Source: Butyribacter intestini (GTDB taxonomy: Bacteria > Bacillota > Clostridia > Lachnospirales > Lachnospiraceae). Taken from it: a DNA stretch of 64,000 bases. Positions 41,852-51,400 of the stretch are shown here, piece after piece (positions within the stretch are counted from its first letter, which is position 1; each line of letters opens with the position of its first letter). The notes beneath the pieces were generated by a model. That model made no database searches and was not told the origin of the DNA. It saw nothing but the letters and a program-made list of their open reading frames with translations. A program made the translations under genes and the position numbers. The stretch lies in assembly GCA_001414325.1 (NCBI GenBank), contig LLKB01000005.1, positions 1,301,033 to 1,365,032 of the forward strand, written 5' to 3'.

Positions 41852-41894
41852 TTTCAAAAATTATGCTTTGGAAAATTTTATTATATTATGGCAA

Positions 41895-44081
41895 TTATTT
41901 TACTTTAACTGTTACCTTAACTGATTTCTTACCAATCTTGATTGTAAGTTTTGAAGTACCTTTCTTAGCACCCTTAACTGTTACTGTTACTTTACCCTTA
42001 GAAACTTTCTTGCCTGTAATCTTAGCAATCTTTGACTTAGAAGATTTAGCTGTTAATTTATCTGTTGTTGCTTTCTTCTTATTCTGAGCTGTAACCTTAA
42101 CTGTTATTTTTGCTTTCTTGCCCTTCTTAATCTTTACTGTTTTCTTAGCTGCTTTTGCACTCTTAACAGGGTTTGCAACCTTAACTGTGATAGTTGCTTT
42201 CTTTCCTGCACTTGTAAGTGTAATCTTAGCTGAAGAACCCTTTGTTGCTTTCTTAGGTACTGAAATCTTAATTTTCTTGCTGCTTGTTACTTTTACTGTT
42301 GCAAGTTTCTTATTAGAAGTCTTAGCTGATGCCTTAACTGCTTTTCCTGCCTTATTAAGTGCTTTATAAGAAACTGTTGTTGACTTTCCTGCTGCTACTG
42401 TTACTGTTTTCTTAGAAACTGTTACTTTAGCTTTTGATTTTGCACTAGTGCTGCTCTTCATTCCTGATACAGTAAATGATACCTTGATTGTATCTCCTTT
42501 CTTTACAGGTACTGTTCCAAGTCCATCAATAGATGTTACGGCAGGGTCAACATATGTTACACCATCTGAACCAATAGGTCCGTTATATGGATTTACAATG
42601 TTGTATCTGTAAGCGTTTGTTTCTTCCTGGTCTGAGAAGCACCATCCGCCTTTCGCATTTACTTTGTAATCTGTCTTTCCAACAGAAACAGTTGTAGGAA
42701 CAAGCTTAAAGTCTTTGTTTAATGAACCTTTGTAAAGGTCTGTTGAAAGAATCATCATAAAGATGTCAGTTGTATCAGACTGAGCAGTGTAGCTGATTTC
42801 ATATTTTCCATCACCAGTTACATCAACTGACTTGTCTCCCCATGACTGCTCGCCCCATTTGTCATCTGCTACATAGTTAAATGCAACATTAAATTTATCC
42901 ATATTTCCCTTAGGAGCTTCTGTCGGAGCTGGTGTTGCATCGCTTGTTGGTGCTGGTGTATTTGATGTTACAGGTGCCGGTGTATTTGTTGCTCCGCTTG
43001 TTGGGGCTGTTGTTGCTCCATTTGTTGGGGCTGTTGTTGCTCCATTTGTTGGGGCTGTTGTTGCTCTGTTTGTTGGGGCTGTTGTTGCTCCATTTGTTGG
43101 GGCTGTTGAAGGCTTTGTTGACACTGCAGGTGCTGATGAAACTTCTGCTGTTGGTGTCGGTGTTGCTAAAGCTTCTTTAACAACGAGAGTACAATCTTTC
43201 CCACCTGATAATTTATATGTAGTTCCATCAATATCTGTTTTTGTTCCCATATAAATCTTAGGTGTATCTGCATTCATATCTGCATCATCACTTGCTGATA
43301 TATAGAACTCATCTGTCTCATCATCAAACCAAGCCTTTACACCTTTGATAGCAGTATATGTTTTGTCATATGCCCATCCGTCAAATTCAATAGTTCTTGT
43401 TGAATTTGGTTTTGTTACAGGTGCAGAAATCTTAATTGTCTCTCCACGATGAATAGTAATCTCATCTTTGACATTTGACATATCAATAGTTGGTTTTGCT
43501 GAACTGTCATAATACTCTACTGTAACAGTATAATTAATATTTGTCCAATCCTCACTAGCTTCATCTTTAATATTTAAAAGGAATTTACTTCCGCTATCTT
43601 TTATTGCATCTGCGATAACCTTTGATGAGTCACCATCTCCTACATAATTCCAAGAACCACAAGTATCACTGTCTGTTCCATTAAACTTAGTAACAACACT
43701 TCCGCCATAATAGTACTGATTGCAATCTCCTGTACCTGCTAATGTGATAGTTGGTGTTTTATAACCCTTTGTGCTAGAAACAACTTCAGAAAAATCAATT
43801 CCAAGTCCATGTACTGTTTTTGCACTTTCTTTATCTGTTACATAAAACTTACCATTATCATCTGTACCATTATTAAATATTTTCTGTTCTTTTGTAACAT
43901 CTTTTCCATCAAGAGTTACACTTGTTAATTTGTTATCTTTTACTGTTGCGACATATGAATGTGTCGTATCATCCGCTTCTGCTGCCTTACTTTTTGTACT
44001 CCCAATGTTTGCACTTGTAATAATGAGTGCTGTTGAAAGAGCTAAAGAAAGGGCTTTTCTCATTCCTTTTTTTAATCTCAT
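41895..44081 (-). CDS. Secreted protein with Thr/Pro repeat linker, glycan-binding-like module and lysine-rich tail
   Basis: 728 residues with AAGGAGG upstream. Signal peptide KKGMRKALSLALSTALIITS. The N-terminal 300 residues include possible Ig-like beta modules. A linker of APTNGATT octapeptides (about 315 to 390) leads to the module MDKFNVAFNYVADDKWGEQS, 50 to 60 percent alike to that in the previous protein, ending NIVNPYNGP. The final 190 residues carry lysine-rich Ig-like repeats (KKATITVKVANPVKSAKAAK). No catalytic motif is visible. It likely binds polysaccharide at the surface beside the cellulase. Confidence 0.8.
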   Translation of the reverse strand: MRLKKGMRKALSLALSTALIITSANIGSTKSKAAEADDTTHSYVATVKDNKLTSVTLDGKDVTKEQKIFNNGTDDNGKFYVTDKESAKTVHGLGIDFSEVVSSTKGYKTPTITLAGTGDCNQYYYGGSVVTKFNGTDSDTCGSWNYVGDGDSSKVIADAIKDSGSKFLLNIKDEASEDWTNINYTVTVEYYDSSAKPTIDMSNVKDEITIHRGETIKISAPVTKPNSTRTIEFDGWAYDKTYTAIKGVKAWFDDETDEFYISASDDADMNADTPKIYMGTKTDIDGTTYKLSGGKDCTLVVKEALATPTPTAEVSSAPAVSTKPSTAPTNGATTAPTNRATTAPTNGATTAPTNGATTAPTSGATNTPAPVTSNTPAPTSDATPAPTEAPKGNMDKFNVAFNYVADDKWGEQSWGDKSVDVTGDGKYEISYTAQSDTTDIFMMILSTDLYKGSLNKDFKLVPTTVSVGKTDYKVNAKGGWCFSDQEETNAYRYNIVNPYNGPIGSDGVTYVDPAVTSIDGLGTVPVKKGDTIKVSFTVSGMKSSTSAKSKAKVTVSKKTVTVAAGKSTTVSYKALNKAGKAVKASAKTSNKKLATVKVTSSKKIKISVPKKATKGSSAKITLTSAGKKATITVKVANPVKSAKAAKKTVKIKKGKKAKITVKVTAQNKKKATTDKLTAKSSKSKIAKITGKKVSKGKVTVTVKGAKKGTSKLTIKIGKKSVKVTVKVK
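42990..43110. repeat. 24-bp tandem repeats encoding APTNGATT linker
   Basis: Five near-identical 24-base units (GTTGGGGCTGTTGTTGCTCCATTT-type, plus strand) lie in frame; one unit has Arg for Gly. They encode a likely O-glycosylated or flexible linker. Confidence 0.82.
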
Positions 44082-44279
44082 TAAGAAATCCTCCTTCTCC
44101 CATCTCTATGGGTAATAAATTGTTAATTTACTTTTGCTTAAAGCAGAAATCATCGGTCTTTATTGCACCCATCAAACTGCCTTTAACATTTGAACAAAAT
44201 ATTAACACAGTGTTAATATTTTTTATACCTGCAAATTTAGCAATTTTATACATTGATTTTTTTTAATTTTATAATTTCG

Positions 44280-44539
44280 GTAACAGTTCAGCCATAAAAA
44301 TGTAATTGGCAATACAATGAGCTTGTTCATTGTATTGTTAAGTACATTTTTATGGTAGAATAGCCTTTCATTTCTGAAATGATGGCAAATCCCTCTCGAG
44401 CACGCTCAGATGGAACAAATTTATTTGTTCCATCCTCACTTTGCTTTCGCGTAAATAAACAAAAAGCTGCAAAGCAGCAACTGACAGCTTGCTGCTTTGC
44501 AGGTTTATGAATGTAATAAATGAAAGGCTGAACTGTTAC
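44280..44539. mobile_element. MITE-like palindromic element, copy 1 (260 bp, internal insertion)
   Basis: Begins GTAACAGTTCAGCC and ends GGCTGAACTGTTAC (exact 14-bp inverted ends). The inside folds into several hairpins. Flanks TAATTTCG and CAATTTTG match at six of eight positions, an aged duplication. It fills most of the 600-base gap before the Rpn gene; an extra internal hairpin (GATGGAACAAATT) explains its greater length. Confidence 0.75.
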
Positions 44540-44686
44540 CAATTTTGAAGCGTTTTGAGTTATTTTGATTATTATAATTATGTTTATATTATTGGTATTT
44601 ATTTGCTTTTTAACACAGAATGTCAAATCATATTCCAATAAATGAACTTCGTAGAATTGCGAATACGGCTTGATTTATCCTCCCTC

Positions 44687-45724
44687 CTACACCTGCTCCG
44701 TCTCAATTTCTTTTATCAGCTCAATCACCTTTTCCTCTGTTTCTTCTACTTCATCTGCTATCTGTAGAATTGTTTTTCCTTTTGCCAGTTTCTTTCTTAT
44801 CTGATTTTTTAATCCCTCACATCTTCCACGGTTTTCTCCACGAGCTTCTCCTATTTCAATCCCACGGGCTTCTCCACGGGCTTCTCCAATTTCAATCCCA
44901 CGGGCCTCTCCTGCTTCTTCGCCTTTCCTATACTGTTCTTCTCTTTCAAGTCTCATGTGTTCTTCTTCGTCATACTCAAATATCGTCATCGAAATCACCT
45001 CTGCCTTGTTTTTTACGAAAAACTCTTTTAAAATACCTTCCTCGATACACTCATCTACTGCTTTTTTGACTGCTTCTTCATATGTCATACCGGTTTTATG
45101 ATATTTTCTGGTTTTTTCGACATATTTTATGTAACCGTCCAGCTCCGGACAGCGTCTTTTCAACTCTTCATTGTAGCTTGGATTAACATTATACTGTGTC
45201 ACCATAAGTTCAAGCTCCGGGTTTTCAGTTTTGTTTTTATATGCATCTGACAATCTTAGTATCTGTTTCTCGGGCTGTTCTTTACTTCCATAATACAATG
45301 TCACAAAATATGGTGTCGGTATTTTCTGTATATATTCCGAATATAGATTTAATTCATGCTCCGCTATATATTTTTCGTATTCATTTGATACATATATAAG
45401 TGTTCTAAGCGGCATATTCGGATTGAAAGTTGTCTGAAACTCCGTAAGCAGCATATTAAAATGCAATATTATTGCATTGTCATTTTTTCTGCCAATGTAA
45501 ATTGCACTGTTTAATGTTACTACCTCAATCTCATCAGGGTCGGTGTAATCTGTTCTCATTATGCTGTTATATAACGACAATGACTCTTTCTTACCCGAAA
45601 AAAGCTTGTATGCGACACCATCTTTGTGGTTTCTGTAAATCCCTGTCTCTTTCGAGCCATTTCTATAATTATTATTGTTTTCCTGCTCCGTATTTTTGTT
45701 TGTTAAACTATATCTTTTCCCCAT
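44687..45724 (-). CDS. Rpn-family recombination-promoting nuclease / putative transposase
   Basis: 345 residues. It has the PD-(D/E)XK-type Rpn layout: KDGVAYKLFSGKKESLSLYN, the acidic strand DEIEVVTLNSAIYIGRKNDN, LHFNMLLTEFQTTFNPNMPL with the E-x-Q core, then YVSNEYEKYIAEHELNLYSE. Near the C-terminus are variable IEIGEARGEARG repeats, typical of the family, and a closing HTH-like helix TILQIADEVEETEEKVIELI. Such proteins raise RecA-independent recombination in E. coli; role here unknown. MITE copies lie on both sides. Confidence 0.85.
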   Translation of the reverse strand: MGKRYSLTNKNTEQENNNNYRNGSKETGIYRNHKDGVAYKLFSGKKESLSLYNSIMRTDYTDPDEIEVVTLNSAIYIGRKNDNAIILHFNMLLTEFQTTFNPNMPLRTLIYVSNEYEKYIAEHELNLYSEYIQKIPTPYFVTLYYGSKEQPEKQILRLSDAYKNKTENPELELMVTQYNVNPSYNEELKRRCPELDGYIKYVEKTRKYHKTGMTYEEAVKKAVDECIEEGILKEFFVKNKAEVISMTIFEYDEEEHMRLEREEQYRKGEEAGEARGIEIGEARGEARGIEIGEARGENRGRCEGLKNQIRKKLAKGKTILQIADEVEETEEKVIELIKEIETEQV

Positions 45725-45935
45725 ATACTTTCCTCCATTATAGTAATTTTCCTGTGATTTTTCAATTTATTTTGCTGATTGTTTTTTGAAAAAATTTTAA
45801 GATTTTAAATATTTGTTGCATAAAAATAAATAATTTTAGATGATATTCTTCGATTTGACTTCCTTTTGTTCAAAAAATCAATTTTATCTAATTCATTTTT
45901 CGCAATTTTAAGATGTATCAATTTTAGAATTAATA

Positions 45936-46119
45936 GTAACAGTTCAGCCAAAAAAAGATAAGTCAATAATACACGAGCTTGCTCGATGTATTATTGGCTT
46001 GTTTTTTTGGGCGGAATAGCCTTTCATTTATGAAATGAAGTAAACACAAGCTGCATAGCAGCGACTGACAGCTTGCTGTCAAGTTTACGAATGTAATAAA
46101 TGAGAGGCTGAACTGTTAC
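45936..46119. mobile_element. MITE-like palindromic element, copy 2 (184 bp) with 8-bp target duplication
   Basis: GTAACAGTTCAGCC to GGCTGAACTGTTAC. The flanks AATTAATA (45928-45935) and AATTAATA (46120-46127) are identical, as expected from transposition with an 8-bp staggered cut. No coding sequence inside. Confidence 0.85.
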
Positions 46120-46320
46120 AATTAATATGATAATTCAAAACTTTTTCATATGGTAACATAATGTTTCCATCTTTTCTATTTGCATTTTTCACATATTTAT
46201 CCTTTTTCTTTTGTCTATTTTATACAAAGAGATTTTTTTGATGATAAATCTTGTGCTTTTTATTATTGATTATCTTCTCATTTTCAATTTGAAAAACATA
46301 CGATAAGAGGACTGAAAAAG

Positions 46321-46587
46321 ATGAAAATATTTCCGACCGTAATATTTATAATACAGCTTGCATTATCCTCTCTTTTTTTGTACTATTGTGTAGAATACAC
46401 GCTGACACCAAGAGTGTTTGGTGCAAATGATATTTTAACCCTTTACAACATTTAATGCGGATATTTACAATCTGCTCTGCTAGAGGAAATTTCCAACCCA
46501 CTACTTATTATGCTCTATGCAATAGCAATGTGGATTTCCCTGATAATGTTAAATAAATATTTACTGGAGGATTTATATGCGACTTAG
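46321..46587 (+). pseudogene. Small membrane protein interrupted by an in-frame TAA
   Basis: A frame starting ATG at 46321 (AAGAGG upstream) gives 44 residues, MKIFPTVIFIIQLALSSLFL ... TLYNI, then a TAA at 46453. The same frame continues CGYLQSALLEEISNPLLIML with a second membrane span and stops at 46587, overlapping the trmB start. One base change would yield an 88-residue two-span protein. It is either decayed or the stop is a sequencing error. No family recognised. Confidence 0.55.
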
Positions 46588-47227
46588 AAATGTCAAAGGT
46601 TCTCAGGAAAAAATTCTTGAAAACCCCTATACTATACAGACTGATGGAACAAACGGTGAAGATTACAAAAGTCTTTGGAACAAAAACATATTTAAAAACG
46701 ATAATCCAATTCATATTGAAATAGGTATGGGTAAGGGACAGTTTATCATGGGACTTGCTGCTGAAAATCCTGATATAAATTATATTGGTATTGAAAAATA
46801 TTCGAGCGTTCTTGTCCGTGCACTTGATAAGAGGGAATCACTAGAAACCGATAATCTTATGTTTTTACGCATGGATGCCGAGGATATTGCAGAATATTTT
46901 GCTCCGGGCGAAGTGTCCCGCATATATCTTAATTTTTCTGATCCGTGGCCGAAAGACCGCCATGCCAAACGGAGACTTACATCTTCACAGTTTCTTGCAC
47001 GATACGATAAGATTTTGGCTAAAGACGGACATATCCAGTTTAAAACCGATAACCGCCCTCTTTTCGATTTTTCTCTTGAAGAAATAAAGGATGCCGGCTG
47101 GACTATTGATATGTATGATTTTAATCTCCATAAAAATGGTCCTGCAAAGGATAATATTATGACCGAATACGAAGAAAAATTCTTCAATCAGGGCAAACCT
47201 ATTTGCAAACTCATATGTCACAGATAA
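46577..47227 (+). CDS. trmB: tRNA (guanine-N7-)-methyltransferase
   Basis: 216 residues starting MRLRNVKGSQEKILENPYTI, with TGGAGGA upstream. Family motifs are intact: SAM site HIEIGMGKGQFIMGLAAENP, IGIEKYSSVLVRAL, LNFSDPWPKDRHAKRRLTSS (the DPWPK signature), and C-terminal TEYEEKFFNQGKPICKL. It makes m7G46 in the tRNA variable loop. A palindromic repeat follows directly and may end the transcript. Confidence 0.96.
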   Translation: MRLRNVKGSQEKILENPYTIQTDGTNGEDYKSLWNKNIFKNDNPIHIEIGMGKGQFIMGLAAENPDINYIGIEKYSSVLVRALDKRESLETDNLMFLRMDAEDIAEYFAPGEVSRIYLNFSDPWPKDRHAKRRLTSSQFLARYDKILAKDGHIQFKTDNRPLFDFSLEEIKDAGWTIDMYDFNLHKNGPAKDNIMTEYEEKFFNQGKPICKLICHR

Positions 47228-47236
47228 AAATCAAAT

Positions 47237-47400
47237 ACTAGTATAGTGTATCATTGATTTTCAGCTAAATAACGCAGGGTAAATTTTCATTCTGCAAGGT
47301 GGAGGAATGAGCCGTAGCGGGCTACGGCGATTGACAACAACACAGCAAATGGAAATTTATGCAAGTTATTTGGCGAAATGTCATTGATACAGTACACTAG
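47237..47400. repeat. Second palindromic repeat type (about 164 bp)
   Basis: CTAGTATAGTGTATCA (47238-47253) and TGATACAGTACACTAG (47385-47400) are 14/16 complementary ends. The centre has a perfect GCCGTAG-CGGG-CTACGGC hairpin and inner GCTAAATAAC / GTTATTTGGC arms. Fragments of the end sequence recur near 36,110 (GATACACTATA). Confidence 0.65.
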
Positions 47401-47461
47401 GCATAAACTTAGCAAACTAATCTCTACTTCCGAGCAGCAAGCTACCCGGAAGTAACACATT

Positions 47462-48817
47462 TTATTCAATCGACTCTTCATCTTCCACTTTTAATGCCTT
47501 TATCTCTTTGCCACTGAGCCTGTATGATATAATTTTATTAAGCAAAAATGCAAATACTGCTACCACAGGAACTCCAATAAACATACCAACAACACCAAAA
47601 TATGCTCCTCCGACAGTTATTCCGAATATTACCCATATCGGACTCAACCCTGTTGACTGGCCTAGAAGTCTTGGTCCTAATATAAGTCCATCAAACTGCT
47701 GTAATATAAATATCATTATTACAAATATAAGTGCATCTTTAGGACTTATGCAAAGATATATCAACACTCCCGGTACCGCTCCTATAAATGGTCCAAAGTA
47801 TGGTATCATGTTTGTTATTCCGACAATAACGCTTATAAGCACTGTGTATGGCAAATGAATTATATTCATTATGACACAGCAAAGACAGCCTATTATGAGC
47901 GAGTCTATCGCTTTACTTATAAGAAATGCACTGAATATATCATTACATTCTCCTAGTGTCTTACATATCGTATCACCTTTTGTTTCACTAAAGACCGAAT
48001 AAACCAGTCTCTTTCCCTGATGTTTAAATGTTTCTCTCCCCACTATCATATAAACCGATATTATAAGTGCAAGTAATATATTTATCATGACTTTCACGAT
48101 AGATACAGAAATAGAAAACACCATCGGTATTACATTTCCCACAATATTCGTTCCATATTTTATAAGATTTGGAACCATTTCATTAAGCTTTTCACTTACA
48201 AAATCCGTGTCAATTTCCGGATATTTCTCATGAAGATTTGCAAGCATATCTATAATATTATTATATACCACCGGTATGTTGTTTGTCAGCTCAGTAATAC
48301 TTTCACCAATTTGAGGAATTACAAATACAAATGCTACTGTAACAAATCCTACCAGAAGTAAATATGATAACAATAATGATAACATTCTGACCGGTTTTGC
48401 AGTTTTCTTTCCTCTCACTGACTTTTCAAACAAACCATATATCTTTTCATATATAGGCGAAACAAAATATGCAATGATAACTGCTACAAAAAACGGTGAC
48501 AACACTCCTAAAAAGTTCATGATAAATGCCTTTGTTGCACCCCAGTTTTGCATCATAATAAATATTATCGCTCCCCAGAATATAACAAACAATGCATATA
48601 GACAGACTTTAAGATACTTTTTATCAAAATTAAACCATCCGACTGTTTCCCTGACTTTTTTTCCAGTGAAAGTCAAAATCTTTTCTTCCTTAATAATATC
48701 TTTTTCTTCTATGATATTTTCACTATTTGCATCAACAGGTTTGCTCTGACCATCTGCATACCGTCCTTTTTTCATATCCTCACCATCTTTTTTCTGCCGC
48801 GTTTCTTTGTTTTCCAT
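47462..48817 (-). CDS. AI-2E family transporter (PerM type)
   Basis: 451 residues from the ATG at 48817. After a charged 80-residue cytoplasmic head comes a membrane domain with about seven spans (FVIFWGAIIFIMMQNW, FLGVLSPFFVAVIIAYFVSP, LLSYLLLVGFVTVAFVFV and others) and the family motif GITNMIPYFGPFIGAVPGVL with LGPRLLGQSTGLSPIWVIFG. The family contains the proposed AI-2 exporter TqsA and Na+/H+ antiporters; substrate here is unknown. Confidence 0.9.
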   Translation of the reverse strand: MENKETRQKKDGEDMKKGRYADGQSKPVDANSENIIEEKDIIKEEKILTFTGKKVRETVGWFNFDKKYLKVCLYALFVIFWGAIIFIMMQNWGATKAFIMNFLGVLSPFFVAVIIAYFVSPIYEKIYGLFEKSVRGKKTAKPVRMLSLLLSYLLLVGFVTVAFVFVIPQIGESITELTNNIPVVYNNIIDMLANLHEKYPEIDTDFVSEKLNEMVPNLIKYGTNIVGNVIPMVFSISVSIVKVMINILLALIISVYMIVGRETFKHQGKRLVYSVFSETKGDTICKTLGECNDIFSAFLISKAIDSLIIGCLCCVIMNIIHLPYTVLISVIVGITNMIPYFGPFIGAVPGVLIYLCISPKDALIFVIMIFILQQFDGLILGPRLLGQSTGLSPIWVIFGITVGGAYFGVVGMFIGVPVVAVFAFLLNKIISYRLSGKEIKALKVEDEESIE

Positions 48818-49270
48818 AATTTCCACCATTCCCGAATGTCTTTATTTATATTGTCATTGATTACATATAATCTATGATTACATATAATCTATGATTATAT
48901 ATAAATTATACCACTCTTTATTGTTTTTAAACTTTGTATTATAATAATAACAAATTATCACAATTTTAACAGTACCGATTTGCAATTTTAATCAAATTTT
49001 AAGAACGGTTCAGCTATAAAAGGATAATTTTCGATATAATAGACTTGTTTATTGTATTATTGCTTCTATTTTTATTGTAGAATTGTTGCAAAATACAAGC
49101 AGTTTATTCGGATACTAATTTCATTGACAAATATAGTATAGTGCAAAATCACTGCTAATGCAGGATTTTAATCCACAAGCTTTGTGTCTGTGCACACCTG
49201 ACACAGCTTAGTGTGATGTTAATGATATATTAATACAAAATAATTTATGTGTGCAGAAATGAGGTTTATT
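48818..49270. other. Intergenic region with a decayed MITE half
   Basis: No gene seen. 49,012 to about 49,085 matches the left half of the MITE family (ACGGTTCAGCTATAAAAG ... ATTGTATTATTGC) without the right end. 49,170-49,200 carries TTTGTGTCTGTGCACACCTG, matched upstream of the DUF1292 gene (minus strand about 51,885-51,860). Direct ATAATCTATGATTACAT repeats lie near 48,870-48,900. Confidence 0.55.
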
Positions 49271-49822
49271 ATGACAGATGCTCTTATTTTTTTGGCACCG
49301 GGATACGAAGAAGTAGAAATGCTTACAGTTGTTGATATGGTGCGCCGTGCCGGACTTGTGATAGATATGGTTTCTATCACTGACACACTCGAGGTTACAA
49401 GTTCACACAATGTTACTATCAAGGCAGACAAACTTTTTAAAGAAGCTGATTTTGACAGTGCTAAAATGATTATTCTTCCGGGCGGTATTCCGGGAACACC
49501 TAATCTTTTAGCTTATAAACCACTTACCGACAAAATCCTGGAGTTTAAAGAAAACGGTAAGCTGCTTTCCGCTGTTTGTGCCGCACCTACAGTTTATGGT
49601 CAGCTTGGCATTTTAAAAGACCATAAAGCTACCTGCTATCCAGGCCAGGAAGTTAATCTTAATTGTGCCGAATATCTCACCGAACCTGTTGTTATTGACG
49701 GACAGTTCACGACAAGCCGTGGCATGGGTACCTGCATTGAATTTGCAGGAGCTATTATCACACGCCTGAAAGATAAAGAAACTGCTGACGATGTAAAGGC
49801 AAAAATTATTTATAATATGTAA
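49271..49822 (+). CDS. DJ-1/PfpI family protein
   Basis: 183 residues from the ATG at 49271. MTDALIFLAPGYEEVEMLTV carries the conserved Glu of the DJ-1 active site; ILPGGIPGTPNLLAYKPLTD and LLSAVCAAPTVYGQLGILKD hold the nucleophile-elbow Cys in AVCAAP. The family includes protein/glyoxal deglycase-like and chaperone-like members. It is alone between a repeat-rich gap and a terminator-like repeat. Its start is preceded by TGTGCAGAAATGAGG, shared with two other genes in the window. Confidence 0.9.
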   Translation: MTDALIFLAPGYEEVEMLTVVDMVRRAGLVIDMVSITDTLEVTSSHNVTIKADKLFKEADFDSAKMIILPGGIPGTPNLLAYKPLTDKILEFKENGKLLSAVCAAPTVYGQLGILKDHKATCYPGQEVNLNCAEYLTEPVVIDGQFTTSRGMGTCIEFAGAIITRLKDKETADDVKAKIIYNM

Positions 49823-49888
49823 AAAGAGTATAAACAAAAAACGGAAGCGAATATTTAACAATATTCGTTTCCATAAAAGAGCAAAAAC

Positions 49889-50020
49889 AGCGTTTTGCTC
49901 CTGGCATCACACTACTTTACGAACATTTTCCTATACAATAAAAAAGGACACGCACACTTTGGCACACCTCTGAAATCATATTTCCAGAACGGTGTTTCCA
50001 TTGTACAATGTCCTTTTCAT
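49889..50020. repeat. Repeat/terminator module after the DJ-1 gene
   Basis: AACAGCGTTTTGCTCCTGGC ... AACATTTTCCTATACA, followed by a hairpin with AAAAGGACA and TGTCCTTTT arms. The same conserved block (about 55 bases, over 80 percent alike) stands before the terminator at 54226-54324. Confidence 0.6.
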
Positions 50021-50122
50021 TATATTCTTATAATATGATGTTAGGGTCAAGCTTACATCTTTACCTACCACTTATTGCCCTACACACTAGAAGCGTGGTG
50101 TAATAGTCATCTGCCTTCAGTA

Positions 50123-51214
50123 TTACTTAAATTTAACTGTCTTGTTCTGTTTTGCAAGTAATTTCTTGTTTGCTGCTGCAGCAGTTCCCTTAACTTTAAC
50201 TGTCTTGCATCCCTTGAAAGAGTTCTTTGTTACTGAGCTGAGCTTAACACCGATTGTTAAAGTCTTAAGCTTTTTGCAATTTACAAATGTATCCTTTCCG
50301 ATAGATTTTACTTTCTTTCCAAGCGTTACTGCCGTAACCTTTGATGCCCCTTTAAACGCACCTGCTTTGATGCTTGTAACAGCGTATGACTCTGTTCCGA
50401 CTTTGATAGTATCTGCAACTTTTAATGTTTTTGCTTTTTTGTCAAATCCTGTTACCTGAACTTTTCCTGTCGTTTTCTTGTCTGTTCCTTCTGTATATGT
50501 AGCTGCTGTTGTCACCTTATATGTAACACCGCTCTTTTTTATTGTCTTGCCTTTTGCAAGTCCTACTGTTTCTGCTTTGTAAGACTTATCAAAGTCAACA
50601 CCCTTTACATCAAATGTGATTGAAAGGCTCTTTGAAGGTAATTTTGTAGAGAGAGCTTCATTTACTTTGTTAGATGGATTGTTGTATGTGCATACGCTCA
50701 TCAGCATATAATAATCTTTCTGATCATATTTCTGCACTGCTTTATCCTGAGTTGCTACAACTTCACCGTCAACAGAATATTTTACATTTGTAAACTCTAC
50801 ACCTTTCATTGCTGCCGGAATGTCTGTTATAACATAAGCCATGTTTATACTTGTCTGCTTTGAAAAATCAAGATTGTCTACAGTAACCGTATAAGTACCA
50901 TCTTTGTCGATTTTTGCATTTGTCATACTTGCATCATGTTTACCCGTATTTGTTGCCATATACTGAGTGAGGCAGTCATAATCTTTACTTTTTATTCCCT
51001 GATCCTCATTCTCAACAAATTTTCTATATGCCCAATCCGGGTCTCCTGCTGACTCAAATCCAAGTATAGCATTGTATGTATGCTTTGCTTCTGTTGTTGT
51101 GTCTGTTGTTGTGTCTTCTGCTGAAGCTTTGTTTACACCTGCTGCTGAGCCAAATGAAACTACCATAGCTGCAGATAGAGCTGCCGCTAAAATACCTTTA
51201 ATCTGTTTTCTCAT
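50123..51214 (-). CDS. Secreted BspA-like LRR_5 protein
   Basis: 363 residues. Signal peptide KQIKGILAAALSAAMVVSFG, cut near NKASAE. Residues 45 to 215 form a beta module like the N-terminal one of the GH5 cellulase, ending SLSITFDVKGVDFDKSY. Residues 220 to 363 hold a linker and LRR_5 repeats (AGAFKGASKVTAVTLGKKVK, SIGKDTFVNCKKLKTLTIG) with a KVKGTAAAANKKLLAKQ end. It looks like the GH5 protein without its enzyme, so it may be a surface binding or adhesion protein. Confidence 0.8.
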   Translation of the reverse strand: MRKQIKGILAAALSAAMVVSFGSAAGVNKASAEDTTTDTTTEAKHTYNAILGFESAGDPDWAYRKFVENEDQGIKSKDYDCLTQYMATNTGKHDASMTNAKIDKDGTYTVTVDNLDFSKQTSINMAYVITDIPAAMKGVEFTNVKYSVDGEVVATQDKAVQKYDQKDYYMLMSVCTYNNPSNKVNEALSTKLPSKSLSITFDVKGVDFDKSYKAETVGLAKGKTIKKSGVTYKVTTAATYTEGTDKKTTGKVQVTGFDKKAKTLKVADTIKVGTESYAVTSIKAGAFKGASKVTAVTLGKKVKSIGKDTFVNCKKLKTLTIGVKLSSVTKNSFKGCKTVKVKGTAAAANKKLLAKQNKTVKFK

Positions 51215-51239
51215 AATAATTTCCTACCTTTCTATACTT

Positions 51240-51400
51240 ATGTACTCTCGGTATCTTCTCAAAACGAGTCATTTCGGCTGGATTTCCGATATACTGTTTC
51301 CATTTTCTCGTCGTACACACCGTGTACGCACTGCGAAAATGTCATTGTATATCAATAATCCATCTCGAAATTCTTCGTTCAGAAGATTCCGAGAGTACAT
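51240..51400. repeat. Third palindromic repeat type (161 bp)
   Basis: ATGTACTCTCGGTATCTTCT (51240-51259) and AGAAGATTCCGAGAGTACAT (51381-51400) are 19/20 complementary. The centre has GTACACACCGTGTACG and CATTTTCTCG / CGAAAATG arms. It lies in the promoter region of the BspA-like gene. Confidence 0.7.

Noticed and set aside
42990-43110. Regular short repeats that could suggest a CRISPR array
   Set aside because: Units are contiguous 24-mers without spacers and lie in frame in a secreted protein linker.
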